Shown here piece by piece: positions 23,441 through 35,130 of a DNA stretch of 64,000 bases. Below the pieces are notes generated by a model. The model saw only the letters and a program-made list of their open reading frames with translations, was not told where the DNA came from and did not search any database. Position 1 is the first letter of the stretch. Every line of letters starts with the position of its first letter. Both the position numbers and the translations under genes were made by a program. The DNA is from Ampullaceana balthica (Eukaryota; Mollusca; Gastropoda; Lymnaeidae): assembly GCA_944989445.1 (NCBI GenBank), contig CALYLW010000428.1:409001-473000 (forward strand), given 5' to 3'.

Positions 23441-23618
23441 AACACATCAAACAAAGACCCCAAGCAGACACTAGAAAGATACAGTGGCACATCAAAAACA
23501 GACACAAGAAAGATACGGTGACACATCAAAAACAGACAAAGGAAAGATACAGTGACACATCAAAAACAGACACAGGAAAGATACAGTGACACATCAAAAA
23601 CCGACACAAGAAAGACAC
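23441..23618. repeat. ~34-bp minisatellite
   Basis: Four to five copies of a unit built on ACATCAAAAACAGACACAAG followed by AAAGATAC. It lies beyond the 3' end of CTSB and yields the short repetitive ORF near 23278. Confidence 0.85.
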
Positions 23619-23696
23619 AAAAATCAGACACCACCTCAACATTCATCTCGTACAGACAAAATGCTAACATCATTTAAACACAAATCAATTACAATG

Positions 23697-23702
23697 TTTA
23701 AT
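23697..23702 (-). terminator. Candidate poly(A) signal for CTSB
   Basis: ATTAAA on the minus strand about 155 nt beyond the CTSB stop. No AATAAA is closer, so this variant hexamer is the best candidate. Confidence 0.3.
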
Positions 23703-23854
23703 GCCATACTTTAACAAATCTAGGCATTCAGACTGGTTGTAAAAAAACAAAAAGACTTTTTTTTTCTTTAAAGCAAAAAAAAGACAATGTTTAAAGTCCC
23801 AGTGGTGAATGTACCTCCGGTCAGTTTTTACACCACATTGGGACGTTGGTGTGT

Positions 23855-26800
23855 CTATGGGTCTCCAGACACAATTTCGCTTTCAATGCTGCATTCATTC
23901 TTGCCTTTAGCGATCTTGAAGAAACCTAATCAGAAATAAAATAAGTCAGCATATAACTGAGCGTGTCATCTCTTACTTTTCCTGTTAACATTTTCTAAGT
24001 TCTTTGTTTGGAAAGTCAATTTTTTTTTGGTTTCGTTTTTCTTCATTTGTAATTCCGAGTAATTTACACCATGAGTGTTTATTTCTGAAGTTACGTTTTA
24101 CAACTTTCTTTTCACCGTCGTGTTATATATCCTGTTTGCTGAAAAAGTCGTTTGGTTAACACGTTCGTTGTTTTGATGTGTCTTTTTTTTCAGGCTTCTT
24201 CATACCATATTTAATTGGTTTCTTACAAATCACTGTAACGCGTTTACATTTACGAGGGGGGGGGGAGAAGAAAACAGATTCATCCGTCTACTTCCAACAT
24301 ACTTATTTTTTTAAAGTTCTCATTCAGTTATATCCCTTCTAAAATGATGATCCCTTTGCAGTTGTATCAGAACACTTTGCGGTAACTAATAATACTTTTT
24401 TTTTAAAAATTAAACTTTTATTTTTTCAGCTGAAGCTCTTCTTGACGTAATTGCTTTTTTTTAGTTTTTCTGAAGGTGCAAAAAGTTCTACAACACAAGA
24501 TTTTGCCGCCTGTCCATTTTAAAAAAAGACCCAGTTTATAAACCCACCACTTCATGTTAACTACGTGCCCCAAATCTCTAATCCTTAAACATCTGCTGTA
24601 CCTTTATCTCCCCAGTCCTCGTTCCACGAGTTGGCGACCAGCCAGTAATCTTTGCCATCCTCAGTTCCGTACCCGATGATCTTCACGGCATGACCGCCTT
24701 CGTAGGAGCCAGTTGTATGTTGGTACACGCCTAGAAAATTGCACGGACAAGTTGGAATTGATTGTTTACAAAAATTCCGTGTAATAGCTTAGGGAGCGAG
24801 GAGTTGCTTTGGATGTTATTGTAAAACAGTTGTATGTGAAAGGAAGAGACCTACAAGTGTATTCGAAGTCAAATGTAAACTTAGATTTCAATGTGGTTTT
24901 TTATTCACAGAACTACTGAAAAAAAATTTTATTAACAAAAAATTAATTATAAAAAAAAGGTAACAATTATTATTTTTCAGGTTTGTGAAGGATACTAAAC
25001 ATGAAGAAGTCGCTTGATTATAGCTTTAACATTTCTTGGTCAAGTAAATAGAAGGATGTTTGAAATCTTTAGGGGACATGATGTTCTTGCTTATAAATCA
25101 GACTTGACATGTAAAATCCAACGACTCGATACCTAAGAATTGCTATTTTGTATATACAAGTTTATTTGCAAAAAATGCCAATTTACGAGCCTAATAATTT
25201 CTTAATTTTGATGAGAATGGTTTTAATTCATTTTTTGAAACTAGGTTGTTCTTGGGCGCCTACAGCGCCCACTTTTTTCAAAAGCCCAAGTAACTTACGT
25301 GAATGCTATTGCATGCGTTCGAATCAGTGTTAACGGCTCTTTACATCGTTCCCTTTTCCAAAATTAAATTATAAGCAAAAACAATGACGTCATATAATAT
25401 TTTACGGCGAGAAACACCACACACTCTGCTAATCTCGAAACCAAAAATGATTATGACTTTACGTCTATATTTTCAATTTTAAAAAATATGTTGATTTGGT
25501 CTCTTAGCGTTACATAATGACCTGGGCTTTTATATTATTGATGCCTTACCCCTTCCCACACTCTCATATTCCCCCGAGGCTTTTGTGAAGCACAAGACAA
25601 CGGAACCACTATCCCTACTCAAGGAACACCAGCCCTACACGTAGACCCGGATGAGCAAGTGGACATGCAGAGTAGCTTCCTAACCTAGAACGAACTTCTA
25701 GCAACCGAAAAGTCAACTGTAGCTTTGCCAGGGGTGATTCTATCTCCAATAGAAATAGTGGGAGTAACTCGGATAGGAGGAAGCTTAACTGCTAAATTAC
25801 CGTGTACAGATACGTGGCATGTGCCAGGTAAAGTCAACTCACTGGCATGATACGGCTGGACAGCTTACGGTGTAGTATGTAGTAATCGATAGGCAGCCGT
25901 TTGATCCCACCTACCCCATGGACCACTGACAAGGTATAGAAACCCCGCTTAGGAGAATCATATTATAGGGCGGGCGACGCCACCCCCACCCCACCCCCAG
26001 CTGGATTTGGAAGTTCTGGGGTAATGGGATCTTTATCTGTCAAACCCGACCCCCAAGAAATTAGACTGATTTTTTTTTGTTTAAAGGGATACATAACCGA
26101 GCGTTTTCGGTTTAGCTCACGTTTGGCTTCTAGTCATTCTTCGTCGAGTGACGTTTAAATGATCAGCTGATACCTCCGATCTAACGCTCTGCGGCCATAA
26201 TAGCAGTTACGGCACATCAAATATACCCTCCAAACCATACCCAACTCATTCATCACACGCACCTGTTTTGTAGGACAGGAAGTCTGAATAAACGTCGAAG
26301 GCAGCGGTCACTGGTCCATTGTCGACGAGCTCCTGCATGATTTGCTGGACCCCTCGGACACCGTAGGACTTCTTGCCTGTAGTGGACATTGCATCACAAA
26401 ATATTATTTTTCACCAGAACAGTTTTGTTATTGCTTGCTTGTTTGATTGTTGTTGTTTTTTTTTGTTTTTTTTGGTGTGTGTTCGTTCACTAATAGCACT
26501 GGTATTTCTACCTGGTCTCTTTTACTATAACTTATAGGCTAGAAATCGCTTTATAAAATAAAGTATTTAAAATACAACGAAATGTAAAAAACAAACTGAG
26601 AGAGTTCGCAATGGTTAATAACAGACAGATAATAGATATATTATTGGGTTGAGGACAATATAAAATATTGTATGTTGGCTGCGTTGAGTTAAGGCGCGAA
26701 AGACAAGACCAAACAATCAACTCTGGCTATCTGGGGACAAGCAAGCTGCAGTGGAGACAAGTCTTAGTTCTCTAGATCAAAGTTGTTTCACATGATATAT

Positions 26801-29800
26801 CTCAAGTGACATGTGAAACATAAAATGTACCCCCCCCCCACACACACACTTTGCCTTCCTGGTAAAGGTAGAAAAAATATAAATGGTTATCCGCCAAAAG
26901 AAAAATAATAAGTCAAGCAAACACGCTTAATTAAGAAAAAAAAATAATTTAGAAACTGATCATATACATCATAATGGAACTCAAACTCAAATCGATAAAA
27001 TTTAATGTGAATGAAAATCTACCTTTGGTTTTATCGTTGGAGTAAGACTTGGCGTAACCGGTTCTGCATTTCTTGACGCATTTTGGTGTGTTGACAACAC
27101 CTGGGCATGGCTGGTACTTGCCGGTTGTGTGGTGATCGCAGTGGGGTAGCGAGTATGGCATGCAGCCCTGAAACATAAAGGCACGATGGGTCAGAGGCGT
27201 CACTAGGGAGGAGGGGGGGGGGTTCGGGGAGTGCGGACCGCACCGGGTGACACCATCAAAAGGGGTGACACCAAAGTGTAAAATTATGTATGTTCCCGTT
27301 ATTCGGCACTGGCAGGCTCGGAAGAGGTCTATGGGGTAAATCGTGAGGGGTGACACAATGAACTACCGAACTGGGTGACACCAACCCCGGTGACACCTCT
27401 GGGATGTGTACAAAAAAATATAGAAGAAAAAAGAAGTCCTTCGTGATGCTGGATATAATTCGGTTATCAAAATGTGTCCACACAGATTTATTAGTTTTGA
27501 ACTTTCTTAAGTCGGACCTAGTGGCAAGATCTTTACTGTTTTACAGAATGATTATTGTTTGATTGATCTTGTTATTTGTTTTTTTTTAAATGCCTTATAT
27601 TAACTTCAAAATCTTGTCTCTCTGTCGTCATCTTTGTCGTGATCTCGCTCTGTTGTTCGCGGGCGGGCGGAAAAACAGAAGTAAAAAATGACACACTTTC
27701 CGTTATGCGATCGGGCTGAAATTTTGCACATAGACTGGTGTCACCCAACAATGCATCGTATCAAAATTTCAGATCGATCGAACGTACCGTAATTAAATTA
27801 ATGCATTTTTAGTTTATCTCTATAAAACGTATGTAATTCAATTTCACAGTTTGTTATTGTTTTTCTTTCACGTGGCAGTTGAGTTGACGCGTTGACGCCA
27901 CCCGTCGATGTCCACACCCCTCCCGTCTCTTCCCCCGGTTTTAAAGCCAGGGGACATCCCTCGGTGTCAGTCTGTAAATTTTTGTCGCGTTTGAACATAA
28001 TCAATACTTTTAGTTATGTCTCATATATAAGGGATCTATAGTCAAAAACTTTGTTTTTACGGGGTTGTTTAATTATTTATTGAAGACGATCCTGGCTTTT
28101 GGAGTAGTTCAAATGTAAAAAAGTATCTGTTACTACAGCTTAGCATATCAAATTTATATATAACTGTGTTCCTTTAAAAAATAATTTGTGGCTTTGTCCT
28201 TTTACTAAATACGAGATAAACAATCAGAATGTCACATAATATTATTATCTTTTGTAGAAACATTTTTTTTTAATGTTGTTCCAATTTTAGCTTTTGTTAA
28301 GGTCGGTTTGTTTTGATAACGTACCTCGTTAGTGCCGTACTGTCCACCAGTGACAACTCCAGTGTCCACGTACCACTCCCAGGCAGCAGCAGGAAAGCCA
28401 CCGTTGCATCTGTTGCAACAACACACTTCCATTAATTTACACAGATACAAATCACGAAAGGGTGAACGTACATTAGCTAGTATTTTTGAACAAACGATAT
28501 ATCTAAACTAATAAAAGTGTCTGCGGTTACGTATAATCTACATCAAAAACAAGTCAAAATAAGTGCATTGGGTTACATATAATCTCTATCAAGAACTAGT
28601 TACAAAAAAGTAATATAATTACACGGAGTTACTTATAATCCCTATTAAGAATTCGTTTTTAAAAATGCATTGGGAATGAATATATTTCCTATATGGAATT
28701 AGTTATAACATAGCAATAAGGGTTTCCGGCATGGACAACGAAAAAAACACATGAATCGACCAGAAGTTTTCAACGTACCCCATGCCGCAAGATTTGCAGC
28801 AGTCATTGATGTCTTCTGCTGAGATGTGAACGTCACCAAGTCCAGCGATACAGATGCGGTCAGTCATGGCTTCGGCTGAGCCAAAGGCCTGCGATATATA
28901 GTACATAGCTTGGATAACAAAACGCTGCATGAAGCCTATTGTCTCTTTGTAATTACAATAATAGTTTTCAAATTGTATCAAAAAATCAAATCGTTGTCAC
29001 ATTACAAAAAATTTGAAAGTTAAAAGGGAAAGTATAACATTTGTAAAAAAAATATTTAAATCAACATTAGGTAAATTTATAAAGAAGAAATATAAGATAA
29101 ATCATAAAGATCTTTTTTATTTTAAGTCTTAGCTAAAAATTTTCCTCTGCTTTACGACTCGTAGGAGACAAATTAATATTTTACGGATTACTTACCTTGG
29201 CCAACTATCAAAACTTATTGATTACTTTCCTTAAATAAAGAAAAATAAGAAAAAGAACACTGTTCCGCATACGTATATGAATCTATTGACTTCAAGCTTA
29301 CCCAACACGACCCACAGTTCGCCTGGTCACGGATCTCGTTCAAACTTGCGCACTGCGGCCACTTGGTCCTGGGGTCAAAGTCGGTGGGGAGATCGTTTCT
29401 GACCTGGACTTGCTTGTACTTGAGGTGGAGCCTGCGAGCAAAACGTACATCAAGTTTAAAGGAGAAGCCATAACAACAGCGCCATCGTTTCTATAACAAC
29501 AGCACCATCGTTTCTATAACAACAGCGCCATCGTTTCTATAACAACGGCGCCATCGTTTCTGTAACAACAGCGCCATCGTTTCTATAACAACAGCGCCAT
29601 CGTTTCTATAACAACGGCGTCATCGTTTCTGTAACAACAGCGCCATCGTTTGTTTATCGTATTTTAACTTATCTGTTACAGACGCTCCTTCAATACAGAA
29701 TTTCAATGCGTCCTACGCTAATTCGTGGTTCATGTCTAGACTGGGCTTCAATTTTTTTATTAGAGTTTTAAATGATGATAAAGTGTTGGTTTTCCTGGTT

Positions 29801-30240
29801 AGACCAGGCTGCTAGCAGACACACTGACGTACACCCACTGGCTGTTAGCAGACACACTCAAAGCACTAGCAGACACACTCACGGACACCCACTGACCACT
29901 GGCTGTTAGCAGACACACTCACGGACACCCGCTGAACACTGGCTGCTAGAAGACACACTCAAGGACATCCGCTGACCACTGGCTGCCAGCAGACATACTC
30001 ACGGACACCCGCTGACCACTGGCTGACTCTGACCTGTTGTATGCCCTGTTCTCCTCCATGTTAACACCGAGCAGTCCCCTAACTCTTCTGATATCGTCTG
30101 GGTGAAAGTTACGTCCTGCCTGGAGACATAGTATGCAACAAATCATTTGGGATTCGACTCTCTCTATTTCTCTTTCATTCAATCTTGATTTCTTTGTCTG
30201 ACTGTCTCTCTCTCTCCCTCTCCCCCTCTCTCGCTCTCTC

Positions 30241-30294
<54 letters not shown>

Positions 30295-32312
30295 AGGGCT
30301 GTTATCGATTAATTTTATTTTAATCGTTAACTTTTGAGAAATTAATCGATAATTAATCGATAATTTCGATTAAATCCAAAAATAAACATTTATGACATCA
30401 TAAAAATGAAAATTTCAAGGGAAGTAACAAAAACAGGTAATTGACATTTTTATTTTATTGAGTTATTTCCCCTGTCTCAATGACATTGAAAAATAAGAAT
30501 ATTTTTAACTAAATGTTATGTCTTTAAATTTTAAATCCACACAAAAAATTGAAATCAAAGTTATGCATACAATGGAAACAATGTCTAACTCAATATTAAC
30601 TATGGAAAATATTGCTAAGTCTCATTTCTCAAGTGTTACATAAAGGTCCAATGAGACGCGTTCTTGTTAAAAAAAATGTATCTTTGAAAACTAATTACAA
30701 TGTTAATTTATTTTTAATTTGATCCTTTAAAAGAGAATTGTTTATGCCAGTGGACACATACCAAGTTTTCACCATCTTCGACTTTGCCATCTGCAGTTAG
30801 CTTAAAAACAACATATTTGCTCAACTTTCTAGTTATATGTTTAAATTTAACTGCGCTGATGATGTCAGCAGGGCCGTCTTAACGCATAGGCCCGTTGGGC
30901 ATTTGCCCGGGGGCCCACGAGCATATGGGCCCCATGGGAATATGTTTATTTATATATATTATGTATATTCATTTTTTATTCCTGCGGGGGAAGGGCCCAA
31001 CACTATTTTTTTGCCCGGGGGCCCAAAATGGTGTAAAGACGGCTCTGGCTGTCAGACATTTTATAATTGACGTCTGCCGGTCAACATACATTAATAAAAT
31101 AAATTTTAATATTACGCGGGAGATGTTTGTACGTAAAAAAATATATATAAATTATTATTAATTATTAATAATTTATTATTTATTTCTAAAAAATTTTTTA
31201 AATATTATAAATATTTTCTTAAATTTTAATCGAATTTTTATCGATTAAAATTATTTTAATCGATATTTAATCGATAAAATTTTTAACGATTAATCTAGAG
31301 ATTAATCGATAATTTCCGCAGCCCTAATATATATATATAACTTTTTGTGACGAGGGGGGAGGGGATGAAAAATCGGCTAAAAGCGCATGACGTCATACAT
31401 GGACGGCCCTAACTACATCATAATTGAAATGTGGGTCACCATCTGTAACAACCTTTGAAGTTGAAATACCAAAACCATACATTAAGAAACAGAAAGCCTT
31501 AAACACAGGAGCAAGTTTCTCGTCCCACCAACGTCGCGGTTTGCGATCCAAGTATTCATTACAAGACCACAGCGATCTGAAGGGAGACTACATTAATTAA
31601 CTCTAAAGCTGTCGCGCTTTCACGGGTGACGTTCTTTTTAACCCGTATTAGCTACCTTAACCTCCAAGAACTCAATTTAACATGCAACACTCCCTCTACT
31701 ATAATACATTAACCCACATACATTTTTACGTCAACCTGCATGGGCCGTTATTATAGTCTCATACGGATAGCTGGGGGTTTAAAAAATAACTTGTATCGAC
31801 TGTGTGATATCAATTTAAAAGTTAAGTGGAATTTTCCAAATTTTAACCTTGAGATAGGAGATAGATAAAGCGTTTAATTTGAGAACAATTGGGTCATTGC
31901 AGAATAATCTAATCCCGCTATCAGTCGTTGGTCGGGCTGAAGTTAGAGGGTAAAGAACAATTGGTTCAAGTTCAAATGAATCGATTAATTGAACAATAAA
32001 AAAAGAGGCCCTGAAGTCGTCACGTTGGACTTTGTCCGCAGATTTCATCCGCAGATTTTGCCTGCAGTCTTAGTCCGCTCATTGTGGCACGAGGTAATTT
32101 TTTTGTCGAATTTTCTTATTTGAAATAATTTTATTTGTTTATTGAGATTGGGTGTCGTTTGAAAACGAAAGCTGAAGTTGAAGGCATACCTTCCATGTGG
32201 CGTTGGCCGCATTGTTGATGTAGAAGATCTGGGCGTCACTCAGGGGCTCCATGTGGAAGGGTGTGGCCATGGCAACGGCCAGGAAGGCACTCAGCGCGAG
32301 GCACAGCATCAT
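23855..32312 (-). CDS. CTSB: Cathepsin B, complete, nine coding exons, 330 aa
   Basis: Lysosomal papain-family cysteine protease. Coding exons in transcript order: 32190-32312, 30034-30119, 29302-29431, 28779-28888, 28325-28409, 27023-27167, 26263-26376, 24602-24730, 23855-23925. All have GT-AG borders with matching phases and total 993 nt. The protein has a signal peptide (residues 1-16), a propeptide with an NAT glycosylation sequon at 37-39, and the catalytic motif QANCGSCW with nucleophile Cys112. The CNGGF segment is at 151-155. The occluding-loop pair His190-His191 (CDHH), which marks cathepsin B rather than L, gives dipeptidyl-carboxypeptidase activity in this family. Catalytic His278 (GGHAV) and Asn298 (ANSW) are present. 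Length is close to the vertebrate enzyme (~339 aa). All key residues are intact, so it should be active. Introns carry many MITEs and minisatellites. Confidence 0.97.
25245..25412 (+). repeat. Dispersed repeat with GGCGCC palindrome, copy 1
   Basis: It shares with 36815-37072 a GGCGCCTAC/GGCGCC-type motif, then TTTTTCAAAAGCCCAA, and at the other end CCCTTTTCCAAAATTAAA and ACAATGACGTCATATAATAT. It lies in the CTSB intron between exons 24602-24730 and 26263-26376. The copy is shorter than the second one. Class unknown. Confidence 0.65.
25557..25990. other. GC-richer block inside a CTSB intron, unclassified
   Basis: This block is more balanced in base composition than the surrounding intron and contains no long ORF. 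It reads like the degraded non-coding part of a retroelement, but I could not match it to another sequence in the window. Confidence 0.25.
27192..27401. mobile_element. hAT-like MITE, CAGAGGCGTCACTAGGG ends
   Basis: The left end CAGAGGCGTCACTAGGG and the right end (reverse complement CAGAGGTGTCACCGGGG) are inverted repeats. Flanks CGATGGGT and GGATGTGT are an imperfect 8-bp duplication (6/8). It sits only 24 bp upstream (in transcript sense) of the CTSB exon at 27023-27167. Confidence 0.65.
27588..28070 (+). mobile_element. Solo copy of the 2374-7440 array element
   Basis: It starts AAATGCCTTATATTAACTTC, carries the conserved core (GATCGATCGAACGTACCG) and ends ATATAAGGGATCTATAGTC plus the T-rich linker. 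Being a single copy in a CTSB intron, it shows that the array unit is mobile or was mobile. Confidence 0.85.
29468..29650. repeat. 23-bp minisatellite, about 8 copies
   Basis: Unit CGCCATCGTTTCTATAACAA followed by CAG, with single-base variants, in the CTSB intron 35 bp upstream of the acceptor of the active-site exon. Confidence 0.9.
29808..30026. repeat. ~40-bp minisatellite abutting a CTSB splice donor
   Basis: About five copies of a unit built on GGCTGTTAGCAGACACACTC plus ACGGACACCCGCTGACCACT. The last copy ends about 7 bp from the donor of exon 30034-30119. Confidence 0.85.
30190..30293. repeat. Compound (TC)n-(TA)n microsatellite
   Basis: A long CT-rich tract runs into (TA)n, which is the target interrupted by the hAT-like element at 30294-31326. 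Confidence 0.9.
30294..31326. mobile_element. hAT-like non-autonomous element, TAGGGCTG ends
   Basis: It begins TAGGGCTGTTATCGATTAAT and ends with the inverse (…CCGCAGCCCTA), with AATCGAT-rich subterminal repeats, and is inserted in (TA)n. No transposase remains. Related to 39389-40155, which retains a hAT coding remnant. A second element (30869-31047) is nested inside it. Confidence 0.75.
30869..31047. mobile_element. Nested hAT-like MITE, CAGGGCCGTCTT ends
   Basis: The ends are CAGGGCCGTCTTAACGC and (reverse complement) CAGAGCCGTCTTTACACC. It is flanked by an 8-bp duplication GATGTCAG/GCTGTCAG (one mismatch) and lies within the 30294-31326 element. Interior G/C blocks (GCCCGGGGGCCC) are repeated near both ends. 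Confidence 0.8.
31340..31405 (+). mobile_element. Truncated 3' end of the GGGGCCGTCC MITE
   Basis: Only the right terminus survives: G-rich run, GCATGACGTCATACATGGAC, then GGCCC. It lies in the second CTSB intron. Confidence 0.75.
31432..31590. repeat. Paralogue of the sequence flanking the hAT at 39389-40155
   Basis: The order of matching blocks (TTGAAATGTGG, ACCTTTGAAG, AACAGAAAGC, CACGGTTTGCGATCC-like, AAGGGAGACTA) equals that at 39331-39388 plus 40156-40278, without the hAT insertion. It therefore acts as an empty site for that insertion. Confidence 0.7.
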
Positions 32313-32862
32313 GGTTGGTGGCTAAAACACACAATTAAAAGGACACTAAACAGCCTATGGACTTATTAATTGTTCAATGTTTGCCCCTAACCCTACTGTT
32401 ACTGCAAGTTACCCCATGGGCTGGCTGGCTGGCTACCTTACTATAGATGCCTTGCTTTCACTCTAGCTGCATGCTTCTTTAAATGGCTGACTGGTTTCCT
32501 TATATATACCCGGTCCCCAAATAGCTGAATTTTTTAATTTTTTAAATTATTTTTTTTTACTACAAGCTGTCTGACACAACTTCTAGTTTACTACCAGAAT
32601 AAACTTTAACCGAAACAAGGAAAGAAATTGCAGATACTTTTCCCCAGGCCCGCTTCTCTGATCCTTATTAAAACATCCTTAACCCTTTAAAAACCCATGT
32701 AATAAGAAGACATGTACAAATAATCATTTTATCAGCTCAGACCTATAGTAGTGTTGTTGGCTTCATCATGTGATTGTTATTACTACACTGTTAACTCGTA
32801 TCTGTTCATCGAGTTGACGTAAGTATTACAAACAAAACTACTGCAACAACAGTTAGCTAGAG

Positions 32863-33159
32863 CAGGGGTCGGGAAACTTTTTGTCCGCGAGAGCCTTAAA
32901 CACCACATATTTTGAAAAGTAATTCTGTGATGAGAATTATGTTTAAAACTAAAAATTCAAGTAAATGTGTGCATTTCGTGTAATTTCAACACAAAAAGTA
33001 CAATAATTATGTCTCTGGATTCTTTTCAATAACATTTTCATGCTGTTTTTTATATGCAGATCAAAGGAGTTATTAAACGTGTTTTTAAAAAAAAGTAATC
33101 GAACATTTGTCTGAGAGCCAGATGCACCCATCAATAGAGCCGTGGTTTCCCGGCCACTG
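32863..33159. mobile_element. hAT MITE with perfect 8-bp target duplication
   Basis: The ends are CAGGGGTCGGGAAACTTT and (reverse complement) CAGTGGCCGGGAAACCAC. The flanks are AGCTAGAG at 32855-32862 and 33160-33167. The terminal sequence resembles the CAGGGGTCGGCAAAC ends of Charlie-type hAT elements. It lies in the 5'-UTR intron of CTSB. Confidence 0.9.
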
Positions 33160-33451
33160 AGCTAGAGGAACTCTTAAGTAAAGTTAATGTACAAAATAAA
33201 ACTTTCATTCGTCCCCATAAAAAGAATTTGGGAGAAATAGTTATTTACAACGTTTTCTCTCTGTCTATGGCGGTAGTCGTTAGGAAAAAACAACAACCTG
33301 AAATCTATATACGTAAATTAAAATTGGGGTCGGAACTTGCAGAATTTCGCATATGCATGATTTGACCAAAACTATAAATTGTAAGCCTAAAAAAGTGTTT
33401 AACACAATTAATGGGTGCTATAAGAAGTATTTGACGTCCTATATAATATGA

Positions 33452-33550
33452 GGAAGACCCATGAAGTGCTAAGACCCATGAAGAGCTAAGACCCATGATG
33501 CGCTAAGACTCATGAAGTGCTAAGACCCATGAAGTGCTAAGACACATGAA
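33452..33550. repeat. 17-bp minisatellite, about 6 copies
   Basis: Unit GACCCATGAAGTGCTAA with few variants, in the CTSB 5'-UTR intron. Confidence 0.9.
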
Positions 33551-33699
33551 GTGTAATGGTAACTCAATTAATTTAGTTACTATTCAATTTCTTTTAAATG
33601 GTGATAATAGACAATAATAATTGTTTACATGAAAATCAAATAAAACTGTCATTTTTTTTAACGCAGATTAATCCGATGCAAATTATAAACGCTACTTAC

Positions 33700-33735
33700 T
33701 GTGTAGTAAAGTGGACTTGTATGGTATGAGACCAA
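33700..33735 (-). other. CTSB: CTSB non-coding first exon (predicted)
   Basis: On the minus strand a consensus donor (ACACA|GTAAGTAGC) follows the TATA box by ~60 nt. An acceptor TTTTAG ends at 32322, nine bases before the CTSB ATG. Together they predict a short untranslated exon 1 and a 5'-UTR intron of about 1.4 kb. The exact start is inferred from the TATA distance. Confidence 0.6.
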
Positions 33736-33760
33736 AGTACCTAATGTGAAGAGATTTCTC

Positions 33761-33768
33761 CTTTTATA
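33761..33768 (-). promoter_or_regulatory. CTSB TATA box
   Basis: TATAAAAG on the minus strand, about 25-30 nt before the predicted transcription start and 61 nt before the exon-1 donor. Confidence 0.65.
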
Positions 33769-34086
33769 CTTTTATCAGTTCCTTTGGTTTTTTTTTAAAT
33801 CGAATTATCACGTGGTGCGAACACACCCACTTTTGTTATACTCTAATTATTTTGACTCAATCTCTAGAAAATGAGTAATCGGTGTTTTGAAGTGAGAATC
33901 GAATACGTCAAGAGTTTTGAGTCGTTAACATGAGAACTGGAGGAGGATAATTTAAAATTGTTTCTTAATTCGATTTTATATTCTCAAAAGTTATTCATAA
34001 ATTCCGCACGACGCCATGTTACTGAATAACTATTTTTTCGTTGCTCTCAAACGGCGCAAAACATAACGATTCTTTTTCAGTAGCTT

Positions 34087-34748
34087 CGTGAAAGTATGTG
34101 ACACGTAGCGGTATATACACGTGAAAGTATGTGACACGTAGCGGTATATACACGTGAAAGTATGTGACACATAGTGATATATACACGTGAAAGTATGTGA
34201 CACATAGTGGTATATACACGTGAAAGTATGTGACACATAGTGGTATATACACGTGAAAGTATGTGACACATAGTGGTATATACACGTGAAAGTATGTGAC
34301 ACATAGTGGTATATACACGTGAAAGTATGTACCACATAGTGGTATATACATGTGAAAGTATGTGACACATAGTGGTATATACATGTGAAAGTGTGTGACA
34401 CATAGCGGTATATACACGTGAAAGTATGTGACACGTAGCGGTATATACACGTGAAAGTATGTGACACGTAGCGGTATATACACGTGAAAGTATGTGACAC
34501 ATAGTGGTATATACACGTGAAAGTATGTGACACATAGTGGTATATACACGTGAAAGTATGTACCACATAGTGGTATATACATGTGAAAGTATGTGACACA
34601 TAGTGGTATATACACGTGAAAGTATGTGACCACATAGTGGTATATACACGTGAAAGTATGTGACACATAGCGGTATATACACGAGAAAGTATGTGACACG
34701 TAGCGGTATATACACGCGAAAGTGTGTGACACATAGTGGTATATACAT
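34087..34748. repeat. 33-bp minisatellite, 20 copies, most with CACGTG
   Basis: Unit GTGAAAGTATGTGACACATA plus GTGGTATATACAC. About 14 unit junctions contain the E-box CACGTG; the others read CATGTG, CACGAG or CACGCG. One unit (near 34630) has an extra C and is 34 bp. Variant order suggests a higher-order repeat of about eight units. Because 33 is divisible by three, all minus-strand frames stay open, giving spurious repetitive ORFs. The array lies about 320 bp upstream of the CTSB TATA box. Confidence 0.92.
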
Positions 34749-34894
34749 ACACACGGCTTTACAATTTTAAAAAACAAAAACGAAACATATCCCTTTAAAT
34801 AAAATGGTCATGACTTATAGAATCGTTTTCAAACGTCTTCAGTAACTAAAAGATTTCCTAAACGTTTTTTTTTGTTGTTGTTGTATGTCGAACA

Positions 34895-35130
34895 AGGGCG
34901 GTCAATGGCATTGATAGTGGCTTGAGATCCCTATTCTCATGCGCTGGTCATTTAGGCCACTGCAACCTATGCGGCCGCAGTGGGCCCCGCACTTTCATAG
35001 GCCCCGCCTATCTTAAATTTCTCTTATTATCCTTATTAATTCCTTATCCCTACCCAAACTGGGTCCCGCGTCATCCGTTTCGCATACTAAGCCGCCTAGA
35101 ACCCCGGCATTGCTAAGACCGGCCCTGCCT
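34895..35130. mobile_element. Possible MITE related to the 30869 family
   Basis: The right end (reverse complement CAGGGCCGGTCTTAGCAAT) and the interior GGGCCCCGC and GGCCCCGCC blocks resemble the CAGGGCCGTCTT family. The left end is unclear and no target duplication was identified. Confidence 0.4.

Noticed and set aside
27002..27483. Overlapping minus-strand ORFs of 60-135 aa near CTSB
   Set aside because: They are the CTSB exon at 27023-27167 read with intron and MITE sequence, or out of frame.
29468..30026. Regularly spaced repeats reminiscent of a CRISPR array
   Set aside because: These are eukaryotic minisatellites with no unique spacers between units, in a CTSB intron.
34019..34777. 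Three overlapping minus-strand ORFs of 225-252 aa with Tyr-His-Val-Tyr-Ile-Pro repeats
   Set aside because: They are a by-product of the 33-bp minisatellite, whose unit length is divisible by three and lacks stops in these frames.
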